32,108 nt of DNA from CAZDUS01 sp964609375. GTDB lineage: Bacteria; Verrucomicrobiota; Kiritimatiellia; CAIKKV01; CAITUY01. Made by a program: the position numbers and the translations under genes. This document shows, piece after piece, positions 7,473 to 15,496 of this stretch. A model generated the notes under the pieces. That model saw only the letters and a program-made list of their open reading frames with translations. It made no database searches and was not told the DNA's origin. The stretch spans positions 1 to 32,108 of the forward strand of contig CAZSSA010000015.1 in the NCBI GenBank assembly GCA_964609375.1, in the 5' to 3' direction. Within the stretch, counting starts at the first letter, position 1. Each line of letters starts with the position of its first letter.

Positions 7473-8129
7473 ATGGAACGGCATTTTGATGAATCACTTC
7501 AGGCGTTGAAGTTACAGTTGATGAAGATGAGCGCTTTGGCTGAGGTCATGATCGGCGAGGCCGTGAAGGCGCTGGTTGAGCAGGACGAGAAAATGATCGC
7601 GACCGTGCTCGAGCGGGAGAAGGAGGTCAATCATCTCCAAGTGGTCATTGACGAGATGTGCTTGACGTTAATTGCCCTGCATCAGCCGGCGGCTGGTGAT
7701 TTGCGATTTATCCTTGGGGCGGCGAAGACCAATGCTGATCTTGAGCGACTGGCCGATCAGGCGGTGAACATTGTGGATAAGGCGGAGAAACTGCTTAAAG
7801 AGCCTCCGCTAAAGTCATTTGCCATTATTTCCAGGATGGCCTCGCTGGCTCGGGCCATGGTTCGGGACAGTCTTCATGCCTTTGTAAACCGTGATGCCGG
7901 GCAGGCACGTGACGTCTTGGTCCGCGATGACGAGGTTGATGAGTTGAAAAAGGAAATCACGGTGGAATTGTCCGGGACCATGACGCGGGATCCGGCTTCG
8001 GTATCGTGGGCGCTGGCTCTTATTCTGATTGCGCGGAATCTTGAGCGCATTGGAGATCATGCGACGAATATTGCGGAGAACACGATCTTTGTGGTTGAGG
8101 GACGGGATGTCAGGCATCACGGTGGATAG
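7473..8129 (+). CDS. phoU: phosphate signalling/transport regulator PhoU
   Basis: This 218-residue cytoplasmic helical protein has the two three-helix bundles of PhoU. The metal-binding acidic motifs are visible in the pattern TNADLERLADQA in the first half and NLERIGDHATNIAE in the second. PhoU normally couples the state of the Pst transporter to the PhoR/PhoB sensor system and restrains uptake. It is the last pst gene, 19 nt after pstB2, with AAGGGTGG before the ATG. No phoR or phoB lies nearby. The length is standard. Confidence 0.95.
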   Translation: MERHFDESLQALKLQLMKMSALAEVMIGEAVKALVEQDEKMIATVLEREKEVNHLQVVIDEMCLTLIALHQPAAGDLRFILGAAKTNADLERLADQAVNIVDKAEKLLKEPPLKSFAIISRMASLARAMVRDSLHAFVNRDAGQARDVLVRDDEVDELKKEITVELSGTMTRDPASVSWALALILIARNLERIGDHATNIAENTIFVVEGRDVRHHGG

Positions 8130-8152
8130 ATGTTGAAAATGGCGAGGGTTAC

Positions 8153-9115
8153 ATGAACTTGATGGGGATTGATATTGGCGGGACCAAAACATCCGTTTGT
8201 GTCGGAACGGCAAGCGGCGAGATCAAGGCGTCCAGGCGGATGGCCACATCATTGGCAAGCCTGGAGGTCTACCGAAAAGACCTTATAGCGCTTTGTCATG
8301 ACGTTCTTGAGAAGGCCGGGGTTGTTCCGGAGAAGCTGGATGCCATTGGCATTTCGGCGCCCGGCCCGCTGGACTGCAAGCGGGGCGTCCTGATCGCGCC
8401 GCCGAATAATCCCGGGTGGCTTGAAGTTCCTATCCAGGCGATGATTCAGAAGGCGTTTGCAGCCCCGGTGTATATTAACAATGACGCGAATGCGTGTGCA
8501 TTGGCGGAGATGATTTTTGGCGCTTATCGCGGGTGCAAGAACCTGGTCTATCTGACCTTCAGCACGGGCATGGGCGGCGGAATTATTGTCAATGGACAAC
8601 TGGTTCAAGGGGCGACGGATACGGGCGGGGAAGTCGGGCATATGGTATTGGAACCGAATGGCCGTCCGTGCGGATGCGGGCAGCGGGGATGCTGGGAGGC
8701 GTATGTGGGGGGGAGGCTGGTGGCAGAGCATTTGAAGGAGGAGATCCGGTCAGGAGGAGTCCATACCAGCATCGTCGAGAAGGCTGGAAGTATTGATGGC
8801 ATCAATATGCAGGCGCTTGAGGCGGCGGCGCGGGAAGGGGATCGGTTTGCGTTGGCGGAGTGGGATGTGTTGACGGACCGTGTGGCGCAAGGAATCGGGG
8901 TGTTGGTGATGGTGTTAAATCCGGACGTGGTGATCTTGGGGACGATCGGGATTCATGCCGGCGAGTTTGTGATGGCGCCGATTCGCGACAAGCTTCCAAA
9001 ATACACATGGAAATGGCCTTTGGAGCGGTGTAGCGTGGTGGCCAGTTCATTGGGCGGCAAGATTGGGGATCTTGCGGCGTTGTCGGTGGCGATCATCGGG
9101 GTGAAGAACGGGTAG
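8153..9115 (+). CDS. ROK-family sugar kinase (glucokinase-like)
   Basis: This 320-residue cytoplasmic protein belongs to the ROK family, most members of which phosphorylate glucose, N-acetylglucosamine, N-acetylmannosamine or fructose with ATP. The phosphate loop DIGGTKTS begins at D7, the catalytic Asp is in YINNDANA, and the ATP-binding STGMGGG motif follows. The ROK zinc site is complete: H163, C173, C175 and C180 in the GH...CGCGQRGC pattern. There is no N-terminal winged helix, so it is a kinase, not a ROK repressor. The exact sugar cannot be told. GAGGG lies 4 nt before the ATG. It begins 23 nt after phoU on the same strand and may be read through from the pst operon, though a metabolic link is not obvious. 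Confidence 0.9.
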   Translation: MNLMGIDIGGTKTSVCVGTASGEIKASRRMATSLASLEVYRKDLIALCHDVLEKAGVVPEKLDAIGISAPGPLDCKRGVLIAPPNNPGWLEVPIQAMIQKAFAAPVYINNDANACALAEMIFGAYRGCKNLVYLTFSTGMGGGIIVNGQLVQGATDTGGEVGHMVLEPNGRPCGCGQRGCWEAYVGGRLVAEHLKEEIRSGGVHTSIVEKAGSIDGINMQALEAAAREGDRFALAEWDVLTDRVAQGIGVLVMVLNPDVVILGTIGIHAGEFVMAPIRDKLPKYTWKWPLERCSVVASSLGGKIGDLAALSVAIIGVKNG

Positions 9116-9135
9116 TTTTCTGGAAATAATGCTTG

Positions 9136-9163
9136 TTGCATGCAATATTCAATAAGGTAATAT
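9136..9163 (+). promoter_or_regulatory. candidate promoter for the Tad pilus cluster
   Basis: TTGCAT (9136-9141), a 16-nt spacer and TAATAT (9158-9163) make a reasonable sigma-70 promoter in the only gap between the ROK gene and the pilins. The predicted transcription start, near 9170, fits translation from the ATG at 9189 and would make the ATG at 9171 almost leaderless. The -35 overlaps the palindrome TTGCATGCAA (9136-9145), which could also be an operator. Confidence 0.5.
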
Positions 9164-9188
9164 CGTTGTAATGAGTAAAGGCGATGTG

Positions 9189-9353
9189 ATGGGCCGGCAA
9201 TGGTTTAATGGCAAGAATGGTCAGGCGATGGTCGAGTTTCTTGTTGTGGCGGGGATGTTGATGGCGGCCGTTGCTATTTTGATGGTTTTTTTGACTACTT
9301 TTCGTGAATATGGGACGCGAGTTCTGGATTTGGTCGGGTCGGAATATCCTTAA
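9189..9353 (+). CDS. small Flp-like pilin 1
   Basis: This is a 54-residue single-helix protein at the head of the Tad cluster. A short polar leader ends at G11, followed by QAMVEF and a hydrophobic stretch to about residue 36. The G|Q...E pattern, with E16 five residues after G11, is the site cut by type IVb prepilin peptidases. The mature protein would be about 43 residues, within the Flp range. It has Phe where Flp pilins carry Tyr after the Glu, so it may be a minor or alternative pilin. An ATG at 9171 is also in frame; 9189 is preferred because AAAGG lies 7 nt upstream and the leader is then similar to that of the next pilin. Confidence 0.75.
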   Translation: MGRQWFNGKNGQAMVEFLVVAGMLMAAVAILMVFLTTFREYGTRVLDLVGSEYP

Positions 9354-9363
9354 GGAGATACAA

Positions 9364-9591
9364 ATGGAAAAGCGTAGCAAAAGTGGGCAAGGCATGGTGG
9401 AGTACATTATTATCGTGGCCATTATTGCGCTGGCCGCCATTGCGATTTTTGGTGTATTTGGCGACACAATCCGATCCAAACTTGGCGGGGCTGTGACGGA
9501 ACTTGGTGGCGATACAACCAAGCGAGATGCGGCTCTTTCGACAGAGTCCGAGCAATATCTCAAGGATTTAAAAACGACCACCAGCCCGTAA
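9364..9591 (+). CDS. flp: Flp-type major pilin
   Basis: This 75-residue prepilin has a leader ending at G8, then QGMVEY, giving the Glu-Tyr pair (E13, Y14) that defines Flp pilins, and a hydrophobic helix to about residue 32. The C-terminal half is polar and rich in Thr, Glu and Lys. It should be cleaved after G8 by a prepilin peptidase and polymerised into the Tad pilus. The frame is open upstream to 9304, but the ATG at 9364 has a perfect AAGGAG 7 nt before it, directly after the stop of pilin 1. The strong ribosome site fits a major structural subunit. Confidence 0.88.
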   Translation: MEKRSKSGQGMVEYIIIVAIIALAAIAIFGVFGDTIRSKLGGAVTELGGDTTKRDAALSTESEQYLKDLKTTTSP

Positions 9592-9616
9592 CAAGGCCTT
9601 TGATGGGGAGGATACC

Positions 9617-10207
9617 GTGCCCCATATGCCGGTGAGGAAAATAGTGAAGAACCGGCGTTGCGCCATTGGGGTCTGGGGGCCCCGGTCAGGTCAGTCCCTG
9701 ATCGAGTCCTGTCTGGTCCTGATCATGGTTTGCATTGTTTTCTTCGGGGTTTTTCAGGTATCACAACTCTTTGCTGCGCAGGAAGTTCTGCAATATGCGG
9801 CGGCGCGCGGGGCGCGAGCCAGCGTAGTGGGGTTCAACCGCTTCATGGTTCGCAAGACGGTGCGTGTGGGGGCGATCCCCAATGCCGGTCAATTGATCAA
9901 TCCAGCGACGCCGGGCGGGCCATCGGCGCAACAGGCGGTGGAAGCTGCCCGTATTCCCCTTTATCTTGGAGGAGAGAATGAGGGGCAATTGCGGTCTATT
10001 TTGGATTACGAGGATTGGGATACGGTCAGCGCGCCACGGTCCTCTGACATGGGGAATGGCACTTTGCAGATGTCCATCAGGCAGAATGTGACCTTGATGA
10101 GATATCCTTTGCATCGCCTTTATTACGCGGGGGATTCGATTGAAATGCAAGGGGAGAGCACATTGGATAACCACGCGCCCCTCTATCTTGATGATTGGGG
10201 ATGGTGA
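9617..10207 (+). CDS. TadE-like minor pilin
   Basis: This 196-residue protein has a basic N-terminus, the prepilin-type site G25|QSLIES with E30, and a membrane helix to about residue 50. The segment LQYAAARGARASVVG follows, typical of TadE-family pseudopilins. The rest is predicted to be periplasmic. TadE proteins are processed like pilins and are thought to help initiate or control pilus assembly. The start is a GTG at 9617 with GGGAGG 6-7 nt upstream; an ATG at 9626 is the alternative. It lies 25 nt after flp, and the next gene starts 3 nt after its stop. Confidence 0.82.
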   Translation: MPHMPVRKIVKNRRCAIGVWGPRSGQSLIESCLVLIMVCIVFFGVFQVSQLFAAQEVLQYAAARGARASVVGFNRFMVRKTVRVGAIPNAGQLINPATPGGPSAQQAVEAARIPLYLGGENEGQLRSILDYEDWDTVSAPRSSDMGNGTLQMSIRQNVTLMRYPLHRLYYAGDSIEMQGESTLDNHAPLYLDDWGW

Positions 10208-10210
10208 GCC

Positions 10211-11650
10211 ATGCGGGGACGACTGGCAACACTCACGAGGTTTCTTATGCCTGGCGGCGGGAGGCGTGACCGCTCGGGCCAGACATTGATATTCCTGGTG
10301 CTGATCGTCATTATCCTGGCGTTTGTGGCGCTCTGGCAGTTTGATCTTCACAAGGCGGTGTATGTCAAGACCCTGAGCCAGAATGGCGGGGATGCGGCGG
10401 CGTTGGCGGCGGCCCGGTGGCAGGGGTTGACCTTGAACCTGATCGGCGACTTGAACATCATGCAGGCTGTGGCGCTGACCGAGGGAGATACGGATACGGC
10501 TGAATCGATAGCGGCGTTGCAGGCGCGATTGTGTTATGCGGGGCCGATGATCGGGTTTATGGCGGCGCAACAGGCGGCCAAGAATAACGGCATTTACAGC
10601 AACGAAGAATTCACGGAATTGGTGCGGCGCCATGCCGAGGATGTGCGAACGGTGTATCCTTCACTGGGGGCGGATGGGAGGATGATGTTTCCGGAACCCT
10701 ATACGAACTGCTGGCAGGAATATGCCGACATGATCCAGACGATAGCCGACAACGGTGTTGCCGCCGGGCCTGACAATGCCAGGTACTATCTCGATTTCAG
10801 TTGGGGTCATCTGCTGCTAAATCCTGATTTTTACGATGCGGTTGCTGGTGAAAATTGGTGTTGGTTCTTTCACAATGCCTATGATGTCCTTCTGAACTAC
10901 GATGGACATCAATGGTGGCCTGCCTTGCCGGAACAGTTGCCGACGCCAAACCCGATGAACAGCGAATACTATGGTTTGGGGTTAAAGACGCTTTCCATCA
11001 TTGGCGACACTAACGTGGTGAGGTTAATGAATGAGTTCCGGCAGGATCGGGATCTGAGCGCCGTGGTGATTGACAGTTCCGTGTCCAGTGTGACCTCGGT
11101 TTGGTATGCCTTCCAGGATAATGTGTGGGGGCCGTGGACGGCGATGTCGCCCTTCGGCGAGGATCCTTTCCCTGCCATGGGAACGGTGAAGCCTCGCTAT
11201 GATTATGCGGGCGCCGATGCTTCCGTGCGGGTTGAGGCGGAGGCGATTCGGTTGATGCCCGGGACACGTACGAACTCGATTGTCTGGACGGCGGCGGCGA
11301 AATCCTTCGGGTCGCTCGATAATGATCTTCCGCCAACGGCGAGTGCGGTTGTGCTGCCTGCCTTTCGGGATGTGCGATTAATCCCCGTCGACGCATCGTC
11401 GGCGCCAGCGGGGGGCGCCTTCAATTTGAAATGGCGTGAACACATCGAGGGGCACTTGCCTGAGTATATGAAAAATGGACCCACGGTGGCGCGTGCGGCG
11501 GTGTGCTGGTATTGTGCGCAACTTTTGACATGGGAGAACCCGTTATTCCGTCAGACGGGGATAGATTGGCTCAGGGATTATAGCGACACCTGCCAGACCT
11601 ATGGCGGTGGTGGTGGCGGTGGCGGCGGCGGGCGTAGGAGAGGGCATTAA
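10211..11650 (+). CDS. TadG-like Tad assembly protein
   Basis: This 479-residue protein has a basic leader, G23|QTLIF and a membrane helix to about residue 43. It then carries the Tad/TadG N-terminal signature FDLHKAVYVKTLSQNGGDAA followed by an Ala-rich run. Unlike its four pilin-like neighbours it has F28 instead of Glu at the +5 position, so processing by the prepilin peptidase is doubtful. The large periplasmic part is rich in Trp and Tyr and not recognisable beyond the family. It ends in an unusual run of about ten Gly and then RRRGH, which may be a flexible tail. TadG-like proteins are large periplasmic partners of TadE in the pilus system. Confidence 0.75.
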   Translation: MRGRLATLTRFLMPGGGRRDRSGQTLIFLVLIVIILAFVALWQFDLHKAVYVKTLSQNGGDAAALAAARWQGLTLNLIGDLNIMQAVALTEGDTDTAESIAALQARLCYAGPMIGFMAAQQAAKNNGIYSNEEFTELVRRHAEDVRTVYPSLGADGRMMFPEPYTNCWQEYADMIQTIADNGVAAGPDNARYYLDFSWGHLLLNPDFYDAVAGENWCWFFHNAYDVLLNYDGHQWWPALPEQLPTPNPMNSEYYGLGLKTLSIIGDTNVVRLMNEFRQDRDLSAVVIDSSVSSVTSVWYAFQDNVWGPWTAMSPFGEDPFPAMGTVKPRYDYAGADASVRVEAEAIRLMPGTRTNSIVWTAAAKSFGSLDNDLPPTASAVVLPAFRDVRLIPVDASSAPAGGAFNLKWREHIEGHLPEYMKNGPTVARAAVCWYCAQLLTWENPLFRQTGIDWLRDYSDTCQTYGGGGGGGGGGRRRGH

Positions 11651-11665
11651 GGCAGGGCGTGGAGC

Positions 11666-12205
11666 ATGGACATGAACCAGCGAATGGCAGTTGTTGTAAG
11701 ACGGCCGGGGCAGGAAGGTCAGGCGATGGTGGAACTGATCATCGCCCTGGTGGTTTTCATGGTCCTGGTGGCTGGCATTATCCAGATCGGGACGATCGGG
11801 AAGCGTCATACGGAGATGATGAATGATGCGCGGGAGGAAGCGGCGGTTGAGGCGATGAAGGATGTGTCCCCGTTTTCCAGTCCCGAGTTTATGGCGGATC
11901 GCCTGGAGGGGGATGATGCTGTCCGATATTCGCGTGATGATGGGTACAAGGCGGGATTCGTGGACGACTTCCAGAACGGCATTGTTGAGTATGCGGATCC
12001 TGATGCACTGGAGCAGAGGCGTCGAGGGAATGTTGTCTCCGAAATGGCGGGAACGCCATTCCCGCACCTGCTTTTCGGGCTTGTCGAGGGGCGGGCGGAT
12101 GACACTGTTGAGTTGTGGCCCGTGGTGAGGCGTTTGCTTTATCAGGCGGATTCGGTTGATGTTGAGGGACGGGTGTGGCTGGTGTGGACGAAGGGGATTT
12201 ATTGA
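11666..12205 (+). CDS. second TadE-like minor pilin
   Basis: This 179-residue protein has a short basic leader, G18|QAMVEL with E23, and one membrane helix to about residue 43. The helix is followed by an Arg/Glu-rich helix with a DAREEAAVEAM segment, typical of TadE-like pseudopilins. The C-terminal region is predicted to be periplasmic. It follows the TadG-like gene by 15 nt and is 2 nt from the next ORF, so the genes are co-transcribed. A pair of TadE-like proteins flanking TadG parallels the TadE/TadF/TadG set of classical Tad loci; this protein may stand in for TadF, but I cannot assign it specifically. Confidence 0.8.
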   Translation: MDMNQRMAVVVRRPGQEGQAMVELIIALVVFMVLVAGIIQIGTIGKRHTEMMNDAREEAAVEAMKDVSPFSSPEFMADRLEGDDAVRYSRDDGYKAGFVDDFQNGIVEYADPDALEQRRRGNVVSEMAGTPFPHLLFGLVEGRADDTVELWPVVRRLLYQADSVDVEGRVWLVWTKGIY

Positions 12206-12207
12206 GC

Positions 12208-12948
12208 ATGAAGCGATGGCGAACAGGGATGATGGTGGTGCTTGCGCTGGTGGCGTTGGTGGTGGCCGTCAGTGTGGACGCGCGTGTTTTCAAGATTCGC
12301 GGATTGGCCTTTGGGGGTGGACGGTTTGATTATTCGGCGATTGGGCGGCGCTTGTATGGGGCGGTGATGGAGGTGGATGGACGGTCGGTGGATGTCAGTG
12401 TGATCCGTGCGGAAGGGCGCATGGAGGAGGTGGTGGGGGGGCTGCGTGGTACGGGTGGACAGGGGCGGTACAAGGCGGGCGATGGCATGGGGATTGGGGA
12501 GATCCGGGATGGTGGACAGTGTGTAAGGATGCTGACGTTGCCGATGATGTCGGGATCGGAGTCGCTGGTGATCGCGGTTCAGTCGGGAGAAGCGGGTGCA
12601 GGGAAAGCAACCCCAATGGTGACCGACATGGCGGGGGTTCCTGTTTACCGGGAGGCGGTGGTGAAGCGGGTGTTGCGCAATACGGATACGGGGACCACGT
12701 TGTGGCAGGCGGCGACGGCGGATGAGCCCGGGGTAGCGATGGCCTTTTACCGTTCGGCGTTTGAAGGGGAAGGGTGGCAACCCGCCTTGCCGCGGGCGGC
12801 GGCACGCGGAGGTCCGGAGCTTGAGTGCTTTGTGCGAGGGCGGGACTTGTGCTGGGTTTTTTGCCAGCGTGTGGAATCGGATGGCGGTACGAGGCTAACC
12901 GTGGTAAACAAAAGGGCTGGATTGAACGGAACGATGGGAGACAGGTGA
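12208..12948 (+). CDS. Tad-locus-associated exported protein of unknown function
   Basis: I do not recognise a family for this 246-residue protein. It has a basic start (MKRWRTG), one membrane segment or uncleaved signal at about residues 7-24, and then a Gly/Val-rich periplasmic region. The middle contains many GG pairs. The last third has the pattern AMAFYRSAFEGEGW, resembling short helix-turn motifs in exported proteins that act on or bind envelope components, but no active site is evident. It lies 2 nt after the TadE-like gene and 1 nt before cpaB. That tight packing implies a role in assembly or anchoring of the Tad pilus. An earlier in-frame ATG at 12175 overlaps the upstream gene and is less likely. 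Confidence 0.7.
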   Translation: MKRWRTGMMVVLALVALVVAVSVDARVFKIRGLAFGGGRFDYSAIGRRLYGAVMEVDGRSVDVSVIRAEGRMEEVVGGLRGTGGQGRYKAGDGMGIGEIRDGGQCVRMLTLPMMSGSESLVIAVQSGEAGAGKATPMVTDMAGVPVYREAVVKRVLRNTDTGTTLWQAATADEPGVAMAFYRSAFEGEGWQPALPRAAARGGPELECFVRGRDLCWVFCQRVESDGGTRLTVVNKRAGLNGTMGDR

Positions 12949-12949
12949 C

Positions 12950-13771
12950 ATGAAACAACGCATGGTGCTTATTATTTCGGTAATTGTCGGGCTGATCGCC
13001 TTCTGGTTCACGCAGCAGTATTTCCAGTCCAGGCTGCGGGATATTGCAAAAGAACGCGAAAGGGTCATGGCTGGAGCTCGAATGGTTGATGTGGTTGCCG
13101 CTGCTCAGGCCTTGCCAGTGGGAACGGTGATCCAGAAAAAGGATCTCAAAATGAAGCCAACCCTGGCCCGTGATGCCGGGAAGAACACCGTCCTGCCTTC
13201 GGATTTCGAGCAAATCCTGAACAAAAAACTGAAATACAGCATGGATAAGGGCGAAACCATGTTGTGGTCGTATATTGATGTTCCCTATCGACCGGGGGCC
13301 GGGCTGGCCCCGATGGTTCCCGCGGGTATGCGGGCTCTTTCCGTTGCGATTGGGGGTGCGGCGGGTGTCAGCGGGTTGCTTCATCCCAATGACCGTGTGG
13401 ATGTGCTGGGTTCGTTCAGCTTCCCCTCGCGCAAGAATCCACAGCAGGTGGAGTGGGTGACGTTGACGGTGATGCAGAATGTTACCGTACTGGCGACGGG
13501 GCAGAATGTGGCTGGCGCCGGTGACGGAAATGATCGGAGCAGAGGCTCGGCAGGATATAGTACGGTGACGTTGGAGGTGACTCCGCGTGAAGCGGAGTTG
13601 CTGACCTTTGTCGAAAACATGAGAGGACATTTGACATTATCCCTCCGGAATCCGGGTGATGTGACCTTTGAAGCGGAATTGCCGGAAGTCAATTTCGATG
13701 TCCTGGAAAAGGAGCTTCCTGTGATGAATGCGCTGCGGCAGGCAAAGATACGCCGCAAGGGCGGGAACTGA
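12950..13771 (+). CDS. cpaB: Flp pilus assembly protein CpaB/RcpC
   Basis: This 273-residue protein has an N-terminal membrane helix (residues about 4-20), a basic/acidic helix, and then an SAF domain at about 45-110 with VVAAAQALPVGTVI and the KGE turn. The RcpC/CpaB domain follows, with VPAGMRALSV and LLHPNDRVDVLGSF, then a C-terminal beta-rich region ending near residue 240. CpaB sits in the periplasm and is thought to stabilise the Tad outer-membrane secretin. No secretin gene (cpaC/rcpA) follows, although cpaB and cpaC are usually adjacent. The start is 1 nt after the preceding stop. Confidence 0.92.
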   Translation: MKQRMVLIISVIVGLIAFWFTQQYFQSRLRDIAKERERVMAGARMVDVVAAAQALPVGTVIQKKDLKMKPTLARDAGKNTVLPSDFEQILNKKLKYSMDKGETMLWSYIDVPYRPGAGLAPMVPAGMRALSVAIGGAAGVSGLLHPNDRVDVLGSFSFPSRKNPQQVEWVTLTVMQNVTVLATGQNVAGAGDGNDRSRGSAGYSTVTLEVTPREAELLTFVENMRGHLTLSLRNPGDVTFEAELPEVNFDVLEKELPVMNALRQAKIRRKGGN

Positions 13772-13795
13772 GGTTTCGTTGTCGGACGGGAGTGA

Positions 13796-15496
13796 GTGAA
13801 CGGCATGACGATGTATCTCGAAATCAAACGACCGGATGGTTCGGTTCAACTGCGTGAAATGGAGCCGGGGGTATACTCGGTGGGTTCAGATCTTGAGAAC
13901 CCGATCGTTCTTGCCGGCGAAACGATCTCAGGGCGGCATGCGATTCTATGCCTGAGACCCGGGAGTTGTTGGATTGAGGACTTAAGCATCGGTCGGACAA
14001 AGGTGGCGGGGGAGACGGTGCGAGGCCGAAGTGAAGTTCTTGATGGTCAGGATGTGCAACTGGGAAGGTCGGTTCTCCGTGTTTTCAGGCGCAAGCCGGA
14101 GCCCGCGCCAGTCGCCGGGCCGGCTGCGGCCGAACCCCTGGCGGATCCCGTTCCAGGGAGGCCCGTCATGGATCCTGCAAAGGGTGAAGCGCCGGAGCGG
14201 GACGAGCGTCTGGTCACCCGCAAGCAGGCGGTGAAACGCCAAATTCATCAGGAATTAATTGAGCGTCTGGACATCAAGCGGATGACGGCCTCGCATGTCG
14301 AGGAAGGTGAATTGCATCGGCGTGTGCTGACAACGCTTGAGGGAATTGTCAAGGATGTGGCCCCGCGGCTACCGGTGGATATTGCCCCTCAGCATCTGAT
14401 CAAGGAATTGTATGACGAGGCCGTCGGGTTGGGGCCATTGGAAGACCTGCTGGCGGATTCGACGGTCACGGAAATCATGGTGAATGGGCCGACGCGTGTT
14501 TATGCGGAACGGAACGGGCGCATTGAGTTGACGGATCGGACGTTTTTGGACGAAAAGTCAGTGATGGCGGTGATTGAGAGGATTGTGTCGCCACTGGGCC
14601 GCCGGATTGACGAGAGTCAACCCTATGTGGATGCCCGGCTCAAGGATGGGTCGCGCGTCAATGCCATCATTCATCCGTTATCCTTGAGCGGGCCCTGTAT
14701 TACGATCCGGAAGTTTGCAAAGATACCGCTGACGGATGAGGACTTTGTGCGGCTGGGGACTTGGTCGTCGGCGATGCGTGACTTTGTCCGGGCCTGTGTC
14801 ATCTCGCGTCGTAACATCATTGTGTCCGGTGGGACGGGGTCCGGAAAGACGACGTTGTTGAATGTGTTGGGGGGATTTCTGCCTGAGCGGGAGCGCATCA
14901 TTACCATTGAGGATGCGGCTGAACTGCAATTGAAACAGGCGCACGTGATTTCGCTGGAGTCACGGGCTCCCAACATTGAGGGAAAAGGTGCGATTGAGAT
15001 TCGGGATCTGGTGCGCAATGCGCTCCGGATGAGACCCGACCGGATTGTGGTGGGTGAATGCCGCGGGGGTGAGGCGCTCGACATGTTGCAGGCGATGAAT
15101 ACGGGGCATGATGGGTCGCTGACGACGTTGCATGCCAATTCGCCGCGGGACGCGATTGCGCGCCTGGAGACGTTGGTGCTGATGGCCGGGATGGATCTTC
15201 CGCTCCGGGCCATTCGCGAGCAAATTACGTCGGCGGTCGATATCGTTATCCATGAGGCGCGATTTGGTGATGGAACCCGCAAAGTGACCCATATATCGGA
15301 GGTGGTTGGGCTGGAGGGGGACCGCACAACCATGCAGGATATTTTTGTATTTGCACAGAAAGGCGTCGACAAACATGGGCGTGTGGTGGGGCAATTCATG
15401 CCGACAGGCTCAGTGCCCACGTTTATTGATGAGGTGGCCTCCCGCGGGGTGCCCGTTGATCTTGCCTTGTTCGATCCGAAACGGGGTGTCCAGTGA
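13796..15496 (+). CDS. cpaF: FHA-domain/CpaF (TadA) fusion ATPase of the Tad pilus
   Basis: This 566-residue cytoplasmic ATPase drives pilus assembly. Residues of about 1-95 form a forkhead-associated domain (GVYSVGSD, then ISGRHA and WIEDLS), which normally binds phosphothreonine. A Pro/Ala-rich linker (100-135) joins it to a full CpaF core with GLGPLEDLL, Walker A GGTGSGKT (345-352), the Walker B region RIVVGECRGGEAL and the His-box TLHANSPRDA. FHA-CpaF fusions are known in several phyla, and the fusion implies control by a Ser/Thr kinase that is not in the window. The start is uncertain between GTG 13796 and ATGs at 13805 and 13811; the FHA domain is complete with any of them. The stop overlaps the tadB start. 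Confidence 0.93.
   Translation: MNGMTMYLEIKRPDGSVQLREMEPGVYSVGSDLENPIVLAGETISGRHAILCLRPGSCWIEDLSIGRTKVAGETVRGRSEVLDGQDVQLGRSVLRVFRRKPEPAPVAGPAAAEPLADPVPGRPVMDPAKGEAPERDERLVTRKQAVKRQIHQELIERLDIKRMTASHVEEGELHRRVLTTLEGIVKDVAPRLPVDIAPQHLIKELYDEAVGLGPLEDLLADSTVTEIMVNGPTRVYAERNGRIELTDRTFLDEKSVMAVIERIVSPLGRRIDESQPYVDARLKDGSRVNAIIHPLSLSGPCITIRKFAKIPLTDEDFVRLGTWSSAMRDFVRACVISRRNIIVSGGTGSGKTTLLNVLGGFLPERERIITIEDAAELQLKQAHVISLESRAPNIEGKGAIEIRDLVRNALRMRPDRIVVGECRGGEALDMLQAMNTGHDGSLTTLHANSPRDAIARLETLVLMAGMDLPLRAIREQITSAVDIVIHEARFGDGTRKVTHISEVVGLEGDRTTMQDIFVFAQKGVDKHGRVVGQFMPTGSVPTFIDEVASRGVPVDLALFDPKRGVQ

Noticed and set aside
12395..13630. 411-codon minus-strand open frame
   Set aside because: It is opposite two well-supported plus-strand genes and is rich in Pro, Ser and His, as shadow frames of GC-rich genes are. 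It has no domain.
14671..15420. 249-codon minus-strand open frame
   Set aside because: It is antisense to the CpaF ATPase core, whose motifs are intact. It has no recognisable family.
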